Shown: positions 17,722 through 26,796, numbered from the stretch's first letter. The stretch is 64,000 nucleotides of DNA from CAYNRA01 sp046293395 (GCA_046293395.1 JBKBOU010000002.1:248001-312000); one strand, 5' to 3'. Program-made: numbers and translations. Notes: generated by a model not told the origin, from the sequence alone.

Positions 17722-18236
17722 TTCATCCCTCAAAAAAGGTATTTACAACTTATATTGGAGTCGGGACAAACCAAGGACTTCGCCTTCAACAAATGGAACA
17801 TGCCTACCAATTGATTGAACAAAAAATAGGAAAAATAACGCGTACTTCTTCTGTCTATGAAACAGAAGCTTGGGGTTTGACTGAACAAAATGCGTTTTTG
17901 AATACCGTCATTGAGGTACAAACGACCCACTATCCGTTCCAGCTATTGCATGAATTATTGGCAATCGAAGAGGAAATGGGAAGAGAAAGAACCGTAAAAT
18001 GGGGACCAAGAGTGATTGATTTGGATATTATTGCTTTTGAAAATTGGCAAATTCATTCTCCAGAATTGACTATCCCGCATGTTTTCATGGAAAAACGCAA
18101 ATTTGTTCTTGTTCCTTTCCTCGAAATAGCGCCAAAATGGCACCATCCAAATACGAAAAAAAGCCTAGAAGAGTTAATAAATCAAACACCTGATACAGGT
18201 CTGATTAGTCAACTACAACCTACCAACCAAGTATGA
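17718..18236 (+). CDS. folK: 2-amino-4-hydroxy-6-hydroxymethyldihydropteridine diphosphokinase
   Basis: HPPK of folate synthesis: transfers pyrophosphate from ATP to the dihydropterin. The 172 residues include GVGTNQG near the start, SSVYETEAWG, FLNTVIEV, the signature region ERTVKWGPRVIDLDII with the catalytic arginines and aspartates, and HVFMEKRKFVL. It overlaps the GGGP synthase gene by 4 bases (ATGA) and the next gene in the same way, a sign of strong translational coupling. Confidence 0.95.
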   Translation: MIHPSKKVFTTYIGVGTNQGLRLQQMEHAYQLIEQKIGKITRTSSVYETEAWGLTEQNAFLNTVIEVQTTHYPFQLLHELLAIEEEMGRERTVKWGPRVIDLDIIAFENWQIHSPELTIPHVFMEKRKFVLVPFLEIAPKWHHPNTKKSLEELINQTPDTGLISQLQPTNQV

Positions 18237-18643
18237 TTTCCTCAACATCTGTGCTTTATGCCTTATTTCTTTCTTTTTTAAACCCCGTATCAATAAATTT
18301 ACAAACCATTGATGCGTGTACAATTCGCATTTCAGGATTTGAAACAGACAAAGGAAAGGCATTTGTAAAAATCTTGGATGTGCATAACAAAGCACTTAAA
18401 ACGTATATTTTGCCGATTACAGACGGGCAAGTCTTGTGTAAAATAGACGTTACGGGACAAAATAAAGTTGCTGTTCAAGTATTTCATGACATTAATAACA
18501 ACAAGAAATTAGATAAAAATCTTTTTGGTGCACCAGCAGAGCCATGGGGAATTTCAGGAGAAACACGTCCAAGTTTTCGTGCACCGACGTTAGCAGAAAT
18601 GTTAGTCAGTGTACAAAAGGATATTCAAATTACCGTAAAATAA
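18233..18643 (+). CDS. DUF2141 domain protein
   Basis: 136 residues; an N-terminal hydrophobic segment (2-18) suggests export or anchoring. The rest is a small beta-sandwich DUF2141 domain with the typical VFHDINNNKKLDKN (calcium-loop-like) and PAEPWGIS followed by RPSFRAPTLAEM. Function unknown; these proteins occur in Bacteroidota and Proteobacteria. Last gene of the recQ-folK operon. An inverted repeat spans its stop codon. Confidence 0.85.
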   Translation: MISSTSVLYALFLSFLNPVSINLQTIDACTIRISGFETDKGKAFVKILDVHNKALKTYILPITDGQVLCKIDVTGQNKVAVQVFHDINNNKKLDKNLFGAPAEPWGISGETRPSFRAPTLAEMLVSVQKDIQITVK

Positions 18644-18657
18644 GTTGAATATCCTTT
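18616..18657 (+). terminator. Hairpin at the end of the recQ-folK operon
   Basis: Perfect 13-base arms AAAGGATATTCAA (18616-18628) and TTGAATATCCTTT (18645-18657) enclosing the stop codon of the DUF2141 gene. No long T-tract follows, but position and symmetry suggest it ends both this operon and convergent thyA. Confidence 0.6.
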
Positions 18658-18668
18658 CTATCCCTATC

Positions 18669-19463
18669 TTATACAGCAACAGGAGCTTTGATAGCAGGGT
18701 GTGGATTGTAGTCGAGTAAGGTAAAATCTTCGTACGTAAAGTCAAAAATAGACGTCACATCCGGATTTAAAATCATTTTTGGGAGTGGTCTAAGTTCCCG
18801 TGAGAGTTGGGTATTCACTTGCTCAAAATGATTGCTATAGATGTGCGTATCTCCCCCTGTCCAGATAAATTCGTGGGCGGTCAAACCACAAACTTGAGCT
18901 ACCATCATTGTTAAAAGCGCATACGAAGCAATATTGAATGGAACACCGAGGAATACATCGGCACTGCGTTGATATAACTGACAGCTAAGTTTGCCATCTA
19001 CCACATAAAACTGAAAAAGAGCATGGCACGGCAGCAAAGCCATCTCGTTTAACTCGCCAACATTCCAGGCAGATACCAAAATTCGGCGTGAATCTGGGGA
19101 AGTTTTGATTTGTTTTATTACTTCGCTTATTTGGTCAATTTCTTTGCCGTCTGGCGTTCCCCACGAGCGCCATTGTTTACCGTAAACAGGCCCTAGATTG
19201 CCGTTTTCATCCGCCCATTCGTCCCAAATAGAAACATTATTTTCTTTGAGATACTGGATATTGGTTTCGCCTTTTAAAAACCAGAGAAGTTCATGAATAA
19301 TAGACTTTACATGTACTTTCTTGGTCGTAACCAACGGAAACCCTTCCTCTAAGTTAAAGCGCATTTGGTAGCCAAAGATACTTTTTGTACCTGTGCCAGT
19401 TCGGTCTGTTTTGACAGCTCCTTTCTCGATAATATCACGGAGCAACTGATGGTATTGTTGCAT
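18669..19463 (-). CDS. thyA: Thymidylate synthase
   Basis: Methylates dUMP to dTMP using methylene-tetrahydrofolate. Length 264 equals E. coli ThyA, with the nucleophile C146 in ALLPCHALFQF, RSADVFLGVPFNI, GGDTHIYSNH and a C-terminal PAIKAPVAV tail. It is convergent with folK, so two folate-related genes face each other. Upstream on the same strand the OsmC-family gene is 5 bases away, likely cotranscribed. Confidence 0.97.
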   Translation of the reverse strand: MQQYHQLLRDIIEKGAVKTDRTGTGTKSIFGYQMRFNLEEGFPLVTTKKVHVKSIIHELLWFLKGETNIQYLKENNVSIWDEWADENGNLGPVYGKQWRSWGTPDGKEIDQISEVIKQIKTSPDSRRILVSAWNVGELNEMALLPCHALFQFYVVDGKLSCQLYQRSADVFLGVPFNIASYALLTMMVAQVCGLTAHEFIWTGGDTHIYSNHFEQVNTQLSRELRPLPKMILNPDVTSIFDFTYEDFTLLDYNPHPAIKAPVAV

Positions 19464-19468
19464 ATAGA

Positions 19469-19897
19469 TTAGTGCGTTGGGCGAATGGCGAAAGAATGCG
19501 TAATTTGGGCAGATGACTGGAACTGTGCCGTAGCAGAACAGTATTTTTCCATAGACATTTGGATGGCTTTTTCGACTTTTTGCGTGTCTAAGTCGCCTGT
19601 CAAGATAAAATGAATGTGCATTGATGTAAAAGGAGACATTTCAGTACCTTCTATCTTTTGGCGTTCCCCAGACACTTCAATTTGAATATCTTCGAGAACT
19701 TGGCGCTGTTTTTTGAGGATAAGAAGGACATCAATTGCCGAACAACCGCCGAGCCCCATCAAAAGCATTTCCATGGGTCGCGCACCTGCATTAGCTCCTC
19801 CAATCTCCGGATTTGCATCGATGTGATTTGGAATACCTGAAACGCCCATTGCCTCAAAATGGAAAGCGTCATCTACTCTTTTTAATGTGACTTTCAT
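19469..19897 (-). CDS. OsmC/Ohr family protein
   Basis: 142-residue protein of the OsmC superfamily of thiol peroxidases. Conserved cysteines C52 (GLGGCSAIDV) and C120 (EKYCSATAQ) occupy the positions of the peroxidatic and resolving residues, and the protein begins with the alpha/beta OsmC fold. Likely reduces organic or lipid hydroperoxides. It is 5 bases upstream of thyA. Confidence 0.88.
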   Translation of the reverse strand: MKVTLKRVDDAFHFEAMGVSGIPNHIDANPEIGGANAGARPMEMLLMGLGGCSAIDVLLILKKQRQVLEDIQIEVSGERQKIEGTEMSPFTSMHIHFILTGDLDTQKVEKAIQMSMEKYCSATAQFQSSAQITHSFAIRPTH

Positions 19898-20232
19898 TTA
19901 TCCGTTCTTTTGGTTTACTATTCAATTTTTGCCGCTAAGTTACGACAAGAATCAAGTATAAACTACCTTCTCGCATTTAATTCAATCCAAAGAAGATAAA
20001 ACCTAAAAATACCATTTTTTTCATTTTTTACTAAAAATAACCTCATTATGAAACACATTTTCTCAATAAATAGAAAAATATAATTGTATTATTCCAATAT
20101 TTAAAGGTACTAATTTTAGTACTTAATCCATATTTTATTTGGATATTTCAAAATTATCAAAAAAATGTATTGAATATTTGACTTTTAACAAACTATTATA
20201 TTACATTTGTGTCAATAAACGAAAAGATTATT
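19898..20232. other. Intergenic region, 335 bases
   Basis: AT-rich, without a gene. It contains a perfect 16-base palindrome GTACTAATTTTAGTAC at 20107-20122, a weaker repeat ATCCA/TGGAT at 20126-20145, and the promoter for the small membrane protein at its right end. Confidence 0.6.
20178..20209 (+). promoter_or_regulatory. Promoter of small membrane protein gene
   Basis: TTG at 20178-20180, 21-base spacer, TACATTTG at 20202-20209: a good match to the Bacteroidota consensus. It overlaps the GTG at 20209, which rules that codon out and selects the ATG at 20233 as start. Confidence 0.72.
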
Positions 20233-20523
20233 ATGAGAAACGACATTGACAAAGAGACTTACAAGTGGTTATTCAATATCATCCTTTTTTTTGGAATCCT
20301 TCTAGTAGGAATTAATGGATGGCTTCAGCTTACACAAACTGACTTTTCGGTAAAGACCGTTAAATTCGCGAGTTCCATGCTTTTCCTTTTGATTGGCGTA
20401 GGTATTTGGATTCGGGCAGAATACCTTAAAGTTTACAGAAGAGATATGTACGTATCTCGTAAATTCCCGATGTGGGCTTCTGCTATTGTAGCTGTATTTG
20501 CCGCATTTTGGCGTTTGTTTTAA
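20233..20523 (+). CDS. Small integral membrane protein, 96 aa
   Basis: 96 residues from ATG at 20233 with hydrophobic segments at about 11-32 (WLFNIILFFGILLVGINGWL), 45-63 (FASSMLFLLIGVGIWI) and 80-95 (MWASAIVAVFAAFWRLF), a probable three-helix topology, and a basic loop EYLKVYRRDMYVSRK between. Soluble parts are minimal. It has its own promoter and a very strong terminator, so it is a monocistronic gene and well supported by signals though of unknown function. Confidence 0.7.
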   Translation: MRNDIDKETYKWLFNIILFFGILLVGINGWLQLTQTDFSVKTVKFASSMLFLLIGVGIWIRAEYLKVYRRDMYVSRKFPMWASAIVAVFAAFWRLF

Positions 20524-20550
20524 TTAGACCAATCTGAGTTCGACTCGCAT

Positions 20551-20597
20551 ACAAAAAGAAAGAGCTTCTAGGAATCCTAGAAGCTCTTTCTTTTTGT
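20551..20597. terminator. Very strong bidirectional terminator
   Basis: About 22 base pairs of stem (ACAAAAAGAAAGAGCTTCTAG and complement) around a tiny AAT loop, with A5 and T5 at the ends. It serves the 96-residue protein gene on the plus strand and the convergent DEAD-box helicase gene on the minus strand. Confidence 0.88.
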
Positions 20598-20618
20598 CAA
20601 TAAAACCAACGAACTGTA

Positions 20619-21734
20619 CTATTTCTTCCAAGGTGTCGCAGGAATTTTCTGTTTTGTTAAACGTTCAATTGCCTGCCAATCCACTTTTTCTTCAGGGCTA
20701 CAAAACGTAATCGCGACACCTTCGTTTCCTGCACGTCCACCCCTTCCTATTCGGTGTACATAGGTTTCTGAGATATTGGGAACCTCAAAATTTATTACAT
20801 ATTTCAATTCATCTATATCAATCCCGCGTGAAGCAATATCTGTTGCAACAAGTACCCGAATTGACCCATTTCTGAAATTCTCCAATGCCTTCTGACGGGC
20901 ATTTTGTGACTTATTTCCGTGAATTGCCTCCGCTTTAACAGCTTGTTTTATCAAAAACTTGACAACGCGGTCTGCCCCGTGTTTCGTACGCGTAAAAATC
21001 AAGACAGGATTAATTTCTTTGTCGTCTAAGACGTGCATGAGCAAGGTTTGTTTCTCTGCCTGCGTACAGAAATACAACTTTTGCTGAATGGTTTCTGCCG
21101 TAGATGACACAGGAGTTACCTCTACCCGCGCAGGATTTGTGAGTAATGTGTTCGCCAATTTAACGATAGCAGGTGGCATTGTAGCCGAGAAAAACAGCGT
21201 TTGTCTTTTGGCGGGCAACAATTGTATCAACCGTTTTACATCATGGATAAACCCCATATCCAACATTCTGTCGGCTTCGTCAAGTACAAACAATTGCAAT
21301 TGACCAAGTTTAACATAACCTTGGTGGTATAAGTCCAATAAACGACCGGGCGTGGCCACAAGAATATCCGTTCTTCCTTTCAAGCTGGCGATTTGCTTGT
21401 GGGCTTTTACTCCCCCAAAAACCACTGTTGTCTGAATGGGTGTATTACGGCCGTACGCTTTAAAACTATCTCCAATTTGGATGGCAAGTTCACGAGTTGG
21501 CGTAACAATGAGCGCACGAATACCCTTTTGTTTTTCGGATTCGAGCAACTTATGTAAAATGGGTAAAGCAAAGGCTGCCGTTTTTCCGGTTCCAGTTTGG
21601 GCACAACCCAACAAATCTTTTCCTTGTAAAACAATGGGAATTGCTTGCGCTTGAATGGGAGTTGGCGTAGTATAGCCTTCCTGTTGGAGGGCATGAAGAA
21701 GCGGCTCAGCAAGAGCCAGTGAGTCAAATGTCAT
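20619..21734 (-). CDS. rhlE: DEAD-box RNA helicase (RhlE-like)
   Basis: ATP-dependent RNA helicase of 371 residues containing only the two RecA-like domains. The Q motif region (GYTTPTPIQAQAIP), Walker A AQTGTGKT, DEAD in VLDEADRMLDMGF, SAT, and the final HRIGRGGRAGNEG are all visible. Short C-terminal tail after the core; typical RhlE tails are basic and longer, so this is a minimal form. Likely role in ribosome assembly or RNA turnover. Confidence 0.93.
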   Translation of the reverse strand: MTFDSLALAEPLLHALQQEGYTTPTPIQAQAIPIVLQGKDLLGCAQTGTGKTAAFALPILHKLLESEKQKGIRALIVTPTRELAIQIGDSFKAYGRNTPIQTTVVFGGVKAHKQIASLKGRTDILVATPGRLLDLYHQGYVKLGQLQLFVLDEADRMLDMGFIHDVKRLIQLLPAKRQTLFFSATMPPAIVKLANTLLTNPARVEVTPVSSTAETIQQKLYFCTQAEKQTLLMHVLDDKEINPVLIFTRTKHGADRVVKFLIKQAVKAEAIHGNKSQNARQKALENFRNGSIRVLVATDIASRGIDIDELKYVINFEVPNISETYVHRIGRGGRAGNEGVAITFCSPEEKVDWQAIERLTKQKIPATPWKK

Positions 21735-21806
21735 AAATAAAACCTTACAAAATAGATTGGTCGATTGACCGATGAGCCTGCAAGGTACGGAAAAAAACAG
21801 CAGAAA

Positions 21807-21974
21807 TCAGGCTTCTACGAGTAAATCCCAATATTCCTCATCGTCTGTTTCATGGATATACTCTTCTTCGTTCTCAAAGGGGATTTCGTCTTGTTCTTCC
21901 ATTTGGCGCTCTTCTAAAAAGCCCGCCTGAGCTAAACGTAAATCCGAGTATAATTTGGAGTAAGTAGCTATCAT
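21807..21974 (-). CDS. Small acidic protein, 55 aa
   Basis: ATG to TGA ORF of 55 residues. It begins with a helix-like MIATYSKLYSDLRLAQAGF and continues with a strongly acidic middle (about 18 Glu/Asp), ending DLLVEA. A TACTTTTG -7-like element lies 23 bases upstream at 22004-21997, inside the loop of the terminator of the neighbouring TonB gene. It lies between that terminator and the DEAD-box gene in the same direction. No family recognised; expression unproven. Confidence 0.5.
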   Translation of the reverse strand: MIATYSKLYSDLRLAQAGFLEERQMEEQDEIPFENEEEYIHETDDEEYWDLLVEA

Positions 21975-21979
21975 ATAAA

Positions 21980-22028
21980 AACGCCTTATTTTTTCTCAAA
22001 AGTACGATTTGAGAAAAAACAAGGCGTT
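21980..22028 (-). terminator. Terminator of TonB receptor gene
   Basis: About 20 base pairs (AACGCCTT ... and complement) with one A-C mismatch around a 7-base loop, followed by T5 on the minus strand. It starts 14 bases after the receptor stop. The loop contains a TACTTTTG promoter-like element. Confidence 0.75.
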
Positions 22029-22042
22029 ACGGCAATGTTAAA

Positions 22043-24940
22043 TTAGAATAAACTATATCTCACGTTGGCAGAGAAACTTCTACCTGGCAACAAACGTTGG
22101 AAAAACTGATCTTGCGCTTGGAATGATTTGAACACCATTTCGTTCGCATCATTTAAAATATTATCTATTTTAAGACCAACAGACCATTTTTTTGTTTTTC
22201 CTACGGTCATGTTTGAATTAAAGTTTAAACTATGAAACGGTACAGAATAAATATCCGGACGATCTACGATACCAACAAACTGCAAAGTTGGTCCTTGTAC
22301 GTTGTAGAAAACACCCGCTTCTAACCCATTCCATTTGCTGGCATTATTGGTAGATTTATACGAAATTCCTGCATTGATGATATAGGGTGACTGACCCGCC
22401 ATATCTCTGTAACTTCCAATCTGGAACCCTTCGCGGGCATTCAATACACGAGAATCAAATTCGGTTTGGCTTAGCTCAATGCGTGAACGTGTGTATGTGA
22501 GATTCGTAGAAAAAGCAAAGTTCTTCAACCTTGGAGAGATTACGTTCAAACCTTTACGAAGCTCAAACTCCAAACCAAGCACTTGTCCATTTCCTACGTT
22601 TCTTGGCTGAAATGCGCCTACTTGAGTTGCAAACTGAATCATCTCGATAGGATTAACGAATGACTTATAGAAGGCGCTTACCGAAATCATTTGTTCGTTT
22701 TCTTGGAATGATTCCCAACGAATATCAAAGTTATTGATAGAGGTACTTCTCAAATTTCCGTCCCAATATTCAATACCTGCTACATCGTTCGCATCTCTAA
22801 ATAAACCACCGATGAATGTTCTACCCGTGATTGGGTCATAGATTTCTGCATACGAAAGCTCTTTCAATGAAGGTCTAGCGATGGTTTTTCCATACGTTAA
22901 ACGCACATTTTGGTTATCTGTCAAGCTGTAAATCAAATTAACGGACGGGAATAAATCAATATCATTCAAGACAACCTCATTATTTAATACATTGATACCA
23001 AGTTGGTCTTGTCCTGTGTAACGTTGTGTATAGCTTTCCAAACGAGCGCCAAGAATTGCTTTCAAACTTGTAAATGGATTAGATTCCAAGGAAGCATATC
23101 CCGCTACTGTGTTTGTGGAAGCGTCAAACTGGTTCGGGTTGGTAGGTAAGAAAGGAGTTTCGAAGGTTGTTCCTTGACCGATATTTCCATTTCTAGGCCA
23201 AAGATTGTCTTCACGAAGGATTTCATTCGGGTCTCCTGTTAATGGAACGTTACGTAAATTAAGCGCGAAGTTACGAATGATGTAATTTCTATCTTTATAT
23301 GTTTGTGCTGCACCGAATTTCAGTTTATTCGTTGAACCATTTCTATCAAATTCTTTGGTTAAATGAACCTGACTTGCTAGATTGTATTCCGACAAATTTC
23401 TCCAAATACGCTCCGGAAAACCAGCTTCTGTACCAATGAATAAGTTTGAACCTCTGATTTCATATCGTGTAAAGCGAACATCCGGATCATCCATAGAAGA
23501 GAACGTTGGAGATACTTTCCATTGCAATTTCCAATTGGATAAATCAAATACATGTTCACCTGAGAGCAAAATATTCGACAAAGAACGTTGGCTATATTCT
23601 AAGTTATGTTGAAAACCATTGAAGACTGCTCCGAGGTCATTGTTCAAATAATCGAAGATACCCGCTTTGGATTCACCATTTTGAAGGTGAAGGAGGTTCA
23701 ATTTATACTTTGAGTTGGATGTTTTGATAGCCAAACCACCTAGTCCACTCAAGAAAACAGAATTTACACCGTAATTTCCTTTTTGGAGCTCTCTTACTTC
23801 TAGTTCCGTAATTTGTTTATCTCCATTCATTCCATATCTACCAAACTCTGCACCTTGGTAAAATTCTGTCGTATTTTTATACGAGATAGATGCATTATAG
23901 CCGAGTGTAAATTTCTTTAGTTTGACTTGATTTCCCAAGGTAAAACCGAAACTAGCATCCATGTTACTTCTTTGTTGCATAGCTGCGAGATTTTTGGAAA
24001 ATCCACCCAAAATAGAACGGTAACGTAAACCCGCTTCGCTAGATGGACGACCGATAATCTCAGCAAACTGAGGAATATTGGTTGTAGCAGGAATGGCACG
24101 CGTTCCGTCGTCAAAACCTAGAAAATCCGTTTTACCTCCTTCATAAGTTAAGTAATTTGGATTGAAGTGAAAATCTGGGTTATAATTTGCGCTGAATGAG
24201 ACACTTCCAACCTTTTCATTCGGAAATTCTTTGGTAGCAATATCAATGACGCCACCTGTAAAGTCAGCGGGAAGTTCAGCACTGAAAGATTTATAGACGA
24301 TGATATTATCCACCACATTTGTCGGGAAAATATCCATTTGCAATGTATTTCTATCTGGGTCTAAGCCAGGAATATCCATTCCGTTTAGGGTAGTTTTTGT
24401 ATATCTATCTCCCAATCCACGAACAAATACGTATTTACCACCTGCGATAGAAACCCCAGGAACGCGTTTCATGGAAGAGGCAGCATCTGAATCTCCAATT
24501 TTCTTAAAATTAGCTGAAGAGATACCGTCCATGAGTGCTGGTGATTTTCTTTTGAGTGTCATCAAAGCAGATTCAGAATTTTTGATGAGTTCTGCGGTTA
24601 CGACTACTTCTGCAAGCATGGTTTCGGATTCTTTGAGACGAATATTATCAAAAAGTGTAGTTTCACCTGCTTTGACATTAATTTGTTTTAGAATAATCGT
24701 TTCATACGAAACATAGGAAATTTTCACGTCGTAAACACCTGGATTGAGAGAAAGGCTGAATGAGCCGTCAAGGTCTGTACTAGCTCCTGTCGTAGAAGCG
24801 CCTGTTACAGATACAGTTACGCCGATGAGCGTCTCTCCTGTTTTATTATCTAAAATCGTACCGCGTAGTGTTCCTTTGTTTGACTGAGCGTAAAGAGAAG
24901 TTGTAAAAAGAATGAGAAGAAATGTGAAAATGTTTTTCAT
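22043..24940 (-). CDS. TonB-dependent outer-membrane receptor with carboxypeptidase-like N-terminal domain
   Basis: Outer-membrane beta-barrel of 965 residues. Signal peptide (1-19, LYAQS), then a CarboxypepD_reg-like domain about 20-105 (GTLRGTILDNKTGETLIGVTV), a plug domain about 115-225 with SSMKRVPGVSIAGGKYVFVRGLG, and the barrel ending in an aromatic residue (VRYSLF). This is the SusC-like type common in Bacteroidota, but no SusD partner follows. The next gene upstream encodes a beta-helix lipoprotein and further on a PiT phosphate transporter, so uptake of a phosphate-containing or other scarce substrate is a guess. Substrate unknown. Confidence 0.9.
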   Translation of the reverse strand: MKNIFTFLLILFTTSLYAQSNKGTLRGTILDNKTGETLIGVTVSVTGASTTGASTDLDGSFSLSLNPGVYDVKISYVSYETIILKQINVKAGETTLFDNIRLKESETMLAEVVVTAELIKNSESALMTLKRKSPALMDGISSANFKKIGDSDAASSMKRVPGVSIAGGKYVFVRGLGDRYTKTTLNGMDIPGLDPDRNTLQMDIFPTNVVDNIIVYKSFSAELPADFTGGVIDIATKEFPNEKVGSVSFSANYNPDFHFNPNYLTYEGGKTDFLGFDDGTRAIPATTNIPQFAEIIGRPSSEAGLRYRSILGGFSKNLAAMQQRSNMDASFGFTLGNQVKLKKFTLGYNASISYKNTTEFYQGAEFGRYGMNGDKQITELEVRELQKGNYGVNSVFLSGLGGLAIKTSNSKYKLNLLHLQNGESKAGIFDYLNNDLGAVFNGFQHNLEYSQRSLSNILLSGEHVFDLSNWKLQWKVSPTFSSMDDPDVRFTRYEIRGSNLFIGTEAGFPERIWRNLSEYNLASQVHLTKEFDRNGSTNKLKFGAAQTYKDRNYIIRNFALNLRNVPLTGDPNEILREDNLWPRNGNIGQGTTFETPFLPTNPNQFDASTNTVAGYASLESNPFTSLKAILGARLESYTQRYTGQDQLGINVLNNEVVLNDIDLFPSVNLIYSLTDNQNVRLTYGKTIARPSLKELSYAEIYDPITGRTFIGGLFRDANDVAGIEYWDGNLRSTSINNFDIRWESFQENEQMISVSAFYKSFVNPIEMIQFATQVGAFQPRNVGNGQVLGLEFELRKGLNVISPRLKNFAFSTNLTYTRSRIELSQTEFDSRVLNAREGFQIGSYRDMAGQSPYIINAGISYKSTNNASKWNGLEAGVFYNVQGPTLQFVGIVDRPDIYSVPFHSLNFNSNMTVGKTKKWSVGLKIDNILNDANEMVFKSFQAQDQFFQRLLPGRSFSANVRYSLF

Positions 24941-24966
24941 ACAAAATATGGTGTAATTTGTAAATG

Positions 24967-25002
24967 CTTAAAACTCACAAGCTTTCACTTGTGAGTTTTA
25001 AG
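24967..25002 (-). terminator. Terminator or attenuator between beta-helix and TonB genes
   Basis: Perfect 15-base arms CTTAAAACTCACAAG and complement with a 6-base loop, 13 bases after the beta-helix gene stop and 27 before the TonB gene start. It could reduce read-through so that the receptor is made less than the lipoprotein. Confidence 0.72.
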
Positions 25003-25015
25003 TAAGAAAGTAAAA

Positions 25016-26497
25016 TTAGAATCCTGTTAATGCTCCGTTTGCAGAAGCGAATGTCCAACCATTGAAAGCAGCAACCGTAGCACCTGTTGTACGTGCAGTC
25101 ACAGCTTTGGCATGTACGTTTGTTCCGTTTCTGAATACATCTGTCAATGTAGTACCAGCTGCCAATGTAACTTCAAGGTTATTGAATTTCAAGCTACCGT
25201 TTGCGAAAGTCACATCTGAACCTGTTGAGAGAGAGAGGTCACCTCTACCACCTGAAGTTGCTGGGCTTGGGAAGTTGAAGAAGTAAATATTTTCAAAAGT
25301 ACCTCTTGCACTCGCTCTGAAATCACCTAGTTCAGCTACGGTAGAACCTTTTACTGAACCGTTTTTCACGGTGTGACCTGCAAGAAGAGCCCCTTCTGGT
25401 CCGTCGATTTCTAGTGCGTGATCAGTTTCACCACAGATAACGATGAAGTTATCAAGCGTTCCTGACCAAGCCTGGTCTGTGTCAAGTGCATCGTCACCGG
25501 CATTCCAAACAAGTGCATTTTTTACACTTACTGTACCACCGAACCACTCGATACCGTCATCTTGGTTAGCAACAACTTCAATGTTTTCAATAACAGTACC
25601 TGAACCAACTCCACCAAGCGTTAGACCGTTGATTTCGTTTCCTTCACCGATATTTGCACCTCCATGGCGGATAGATACATATTTGATAACACCCGAGTTA
25701 TCTGCTGCGTTTGTACCTCCATAAAGACCATTTTGGTCAGATGCTGGAATACCTTCAATTTGAACAGACTCAGACACAGCTGATACAGGTGCGTTTCCGA
25801 GTACGATTAATCCACCCCAAAGACCACTTAAAGTAGGCTCCAAATTCGGTGATTTGATTTCGCCTGGTTTGATTTCATCAGCAACAGACGTAAAGATAAT
25901 TGGCTTTTCAGCTGTACCTTCGGCGTTGATTTTAGCACCACGGGCGATAATCAAGGCAGTAGCATTTGCACCAGTTCCCGCTTGACCTTTCACGACAACA
26001 CCTGGCTCGATGGTCAAGGTATTTCCTGATGTTACCGTCACGCGAGAAGCTAAAATGTATGTATTACCTGATTTCCAAGTAGTATTAGTCGTAATATTTG
26101 ACGAGATAACGAACTCTTTTTGCTCAGCTGCAACTGTAATGACAGCCGTAGAGTTAGATGCTCTCCCTTCTGCATCTGTAACAGTTAATGTAACTGCACC
26201 AGCGCCAACCGTTGTACCAGCTGTGTATGACACCACGACTGTTCCGCTTGTTGAACCTACTGTTCCAGATGTTTTAATAGTTGCAGTACCATTGGTTGCA
26301 GCTACACTTGCCGACTGAAAGCCCGCCTCCGCTGTAAATGGGAAAGAGATATCAATAGAAGAACCTGTTACAGTCGAAGCAGCTTCTGGCTGAGTAACCG
26401 CTGGAATGTTGAATACGACTTCTTCCTCGCAAGAACTTAGCGTGAGTGTTGCCACCGCAGCTGCTAGTACAGAAATGTGTCTAAAATTGAATTTCAT
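25016..26497 (-). CDS. Right-handed beta-helix lipoprotein
   Basis: Lipoprotein of 493 residues: lipobox cysteine C23 (LTLSSCEEE), a Thr/Ser/Ala-rich region of Ig-like strands (about 40-125), then a beta-helix of repeating short strands and turns (TLTIEPGVVVKGQAG, ISIRHGG-type, GIEWFGGTVSVKNALVWNAGDDALDTDQ, GTFENIYFF). It is likely at the cell surface, as in other Bacteroidota lipoproteins next to TonB receptors. Similar proteins exist in Cytophagales near TonB receptors, but no substrate is established. It precedes the TonB gene on the same strand, separated by a hairpin. Confidence 0.82.
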   Translation of the reverse strand: MKFNFRHISVLAAAVATLTLSSCEEEVVFNIPAVTQPEAASTVTGSSIDISFPFTAEAGFQSASVAATNGTATIKTSGTVGSTSGTVVVSYTAGTTVGAGAVTLTVTDAEGRASNSTAVITVAAEQKEFVISSNITTNTTWKSGNTYILASRVTVTSGNTLTIEPGVVVKGQAGTGANATALIIARGAKINAEGTAEKPIIFTSVADEIKPGEIKSPNLEPTLSGLWGGLIVLGNAPVSAVSESVQIEGIPASDQNGLYGGTNAADNSGVIKYVSIRHGGANIGEGNEINGLTLGGVGSGTVIENIEVVANQDDGIEWFGGTVSVKNALVWNAGDDALDTDQAWSGTLDNFIVICGETDHALEIDGPEGALLAGHTVKNGSVKGSTVAELGDFRASARGTFENIYFFNFPSPATSGGRGDLSLSTGSDVTFANGSLKFNNLEVTLAAGTTLTDVFRNGTNVHAKAVTARTTGATVAAFNGWTFASANGALTGF

Positions 26498-26553
26498 AAA
26501 AGATAAAATTTGTGAAGTAATGTTTATTTTCTTCTTGAATTAAAACAACGTCA

Positions 26554-26561
26554 CAAAAGTA
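26554..26561 (-). promoter_or_regulatory. Candidate -7 element of beta-helix lipoprotein gene
   Basis: TACTTTTG on the minus strand, about 57 bases before the ATG. No properly spaced TTG. Confidence 0.38.
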
Positions 26562-26764
26562 GAGCGCCAATGTTACCCTATTGTTACGTCACAATTATCA
26601 AAACGTCATCTAGGATTAAAATAAGAATAAAACAAAGTGAATAGATTAGTTAATCTTGGCTTAATGATTTGATAATAGTCAACTGCTACATTGCATGTTT
26701 TAAGAGGAGTTCCCTTTTAAAGAAGAAATCGAATCAATTCAGCTTGATTCATATTGGTGTAATT

Positions 26765-26796
26765 ACAAAGATCAGGGTTATGCCCTGATTCTTTGT
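26765..26796. terminator. Hairpin of unknown transcript
   Basis: Arms ACAAAGATCAGGG / CCCTGATTCTTTGT with one bulged T and a 5-base loop, followed on the plus strand by GTTTAT. No gene next to it clearly uses it, so a small RNA or a lost gene is possible. Confidence 0.45.
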
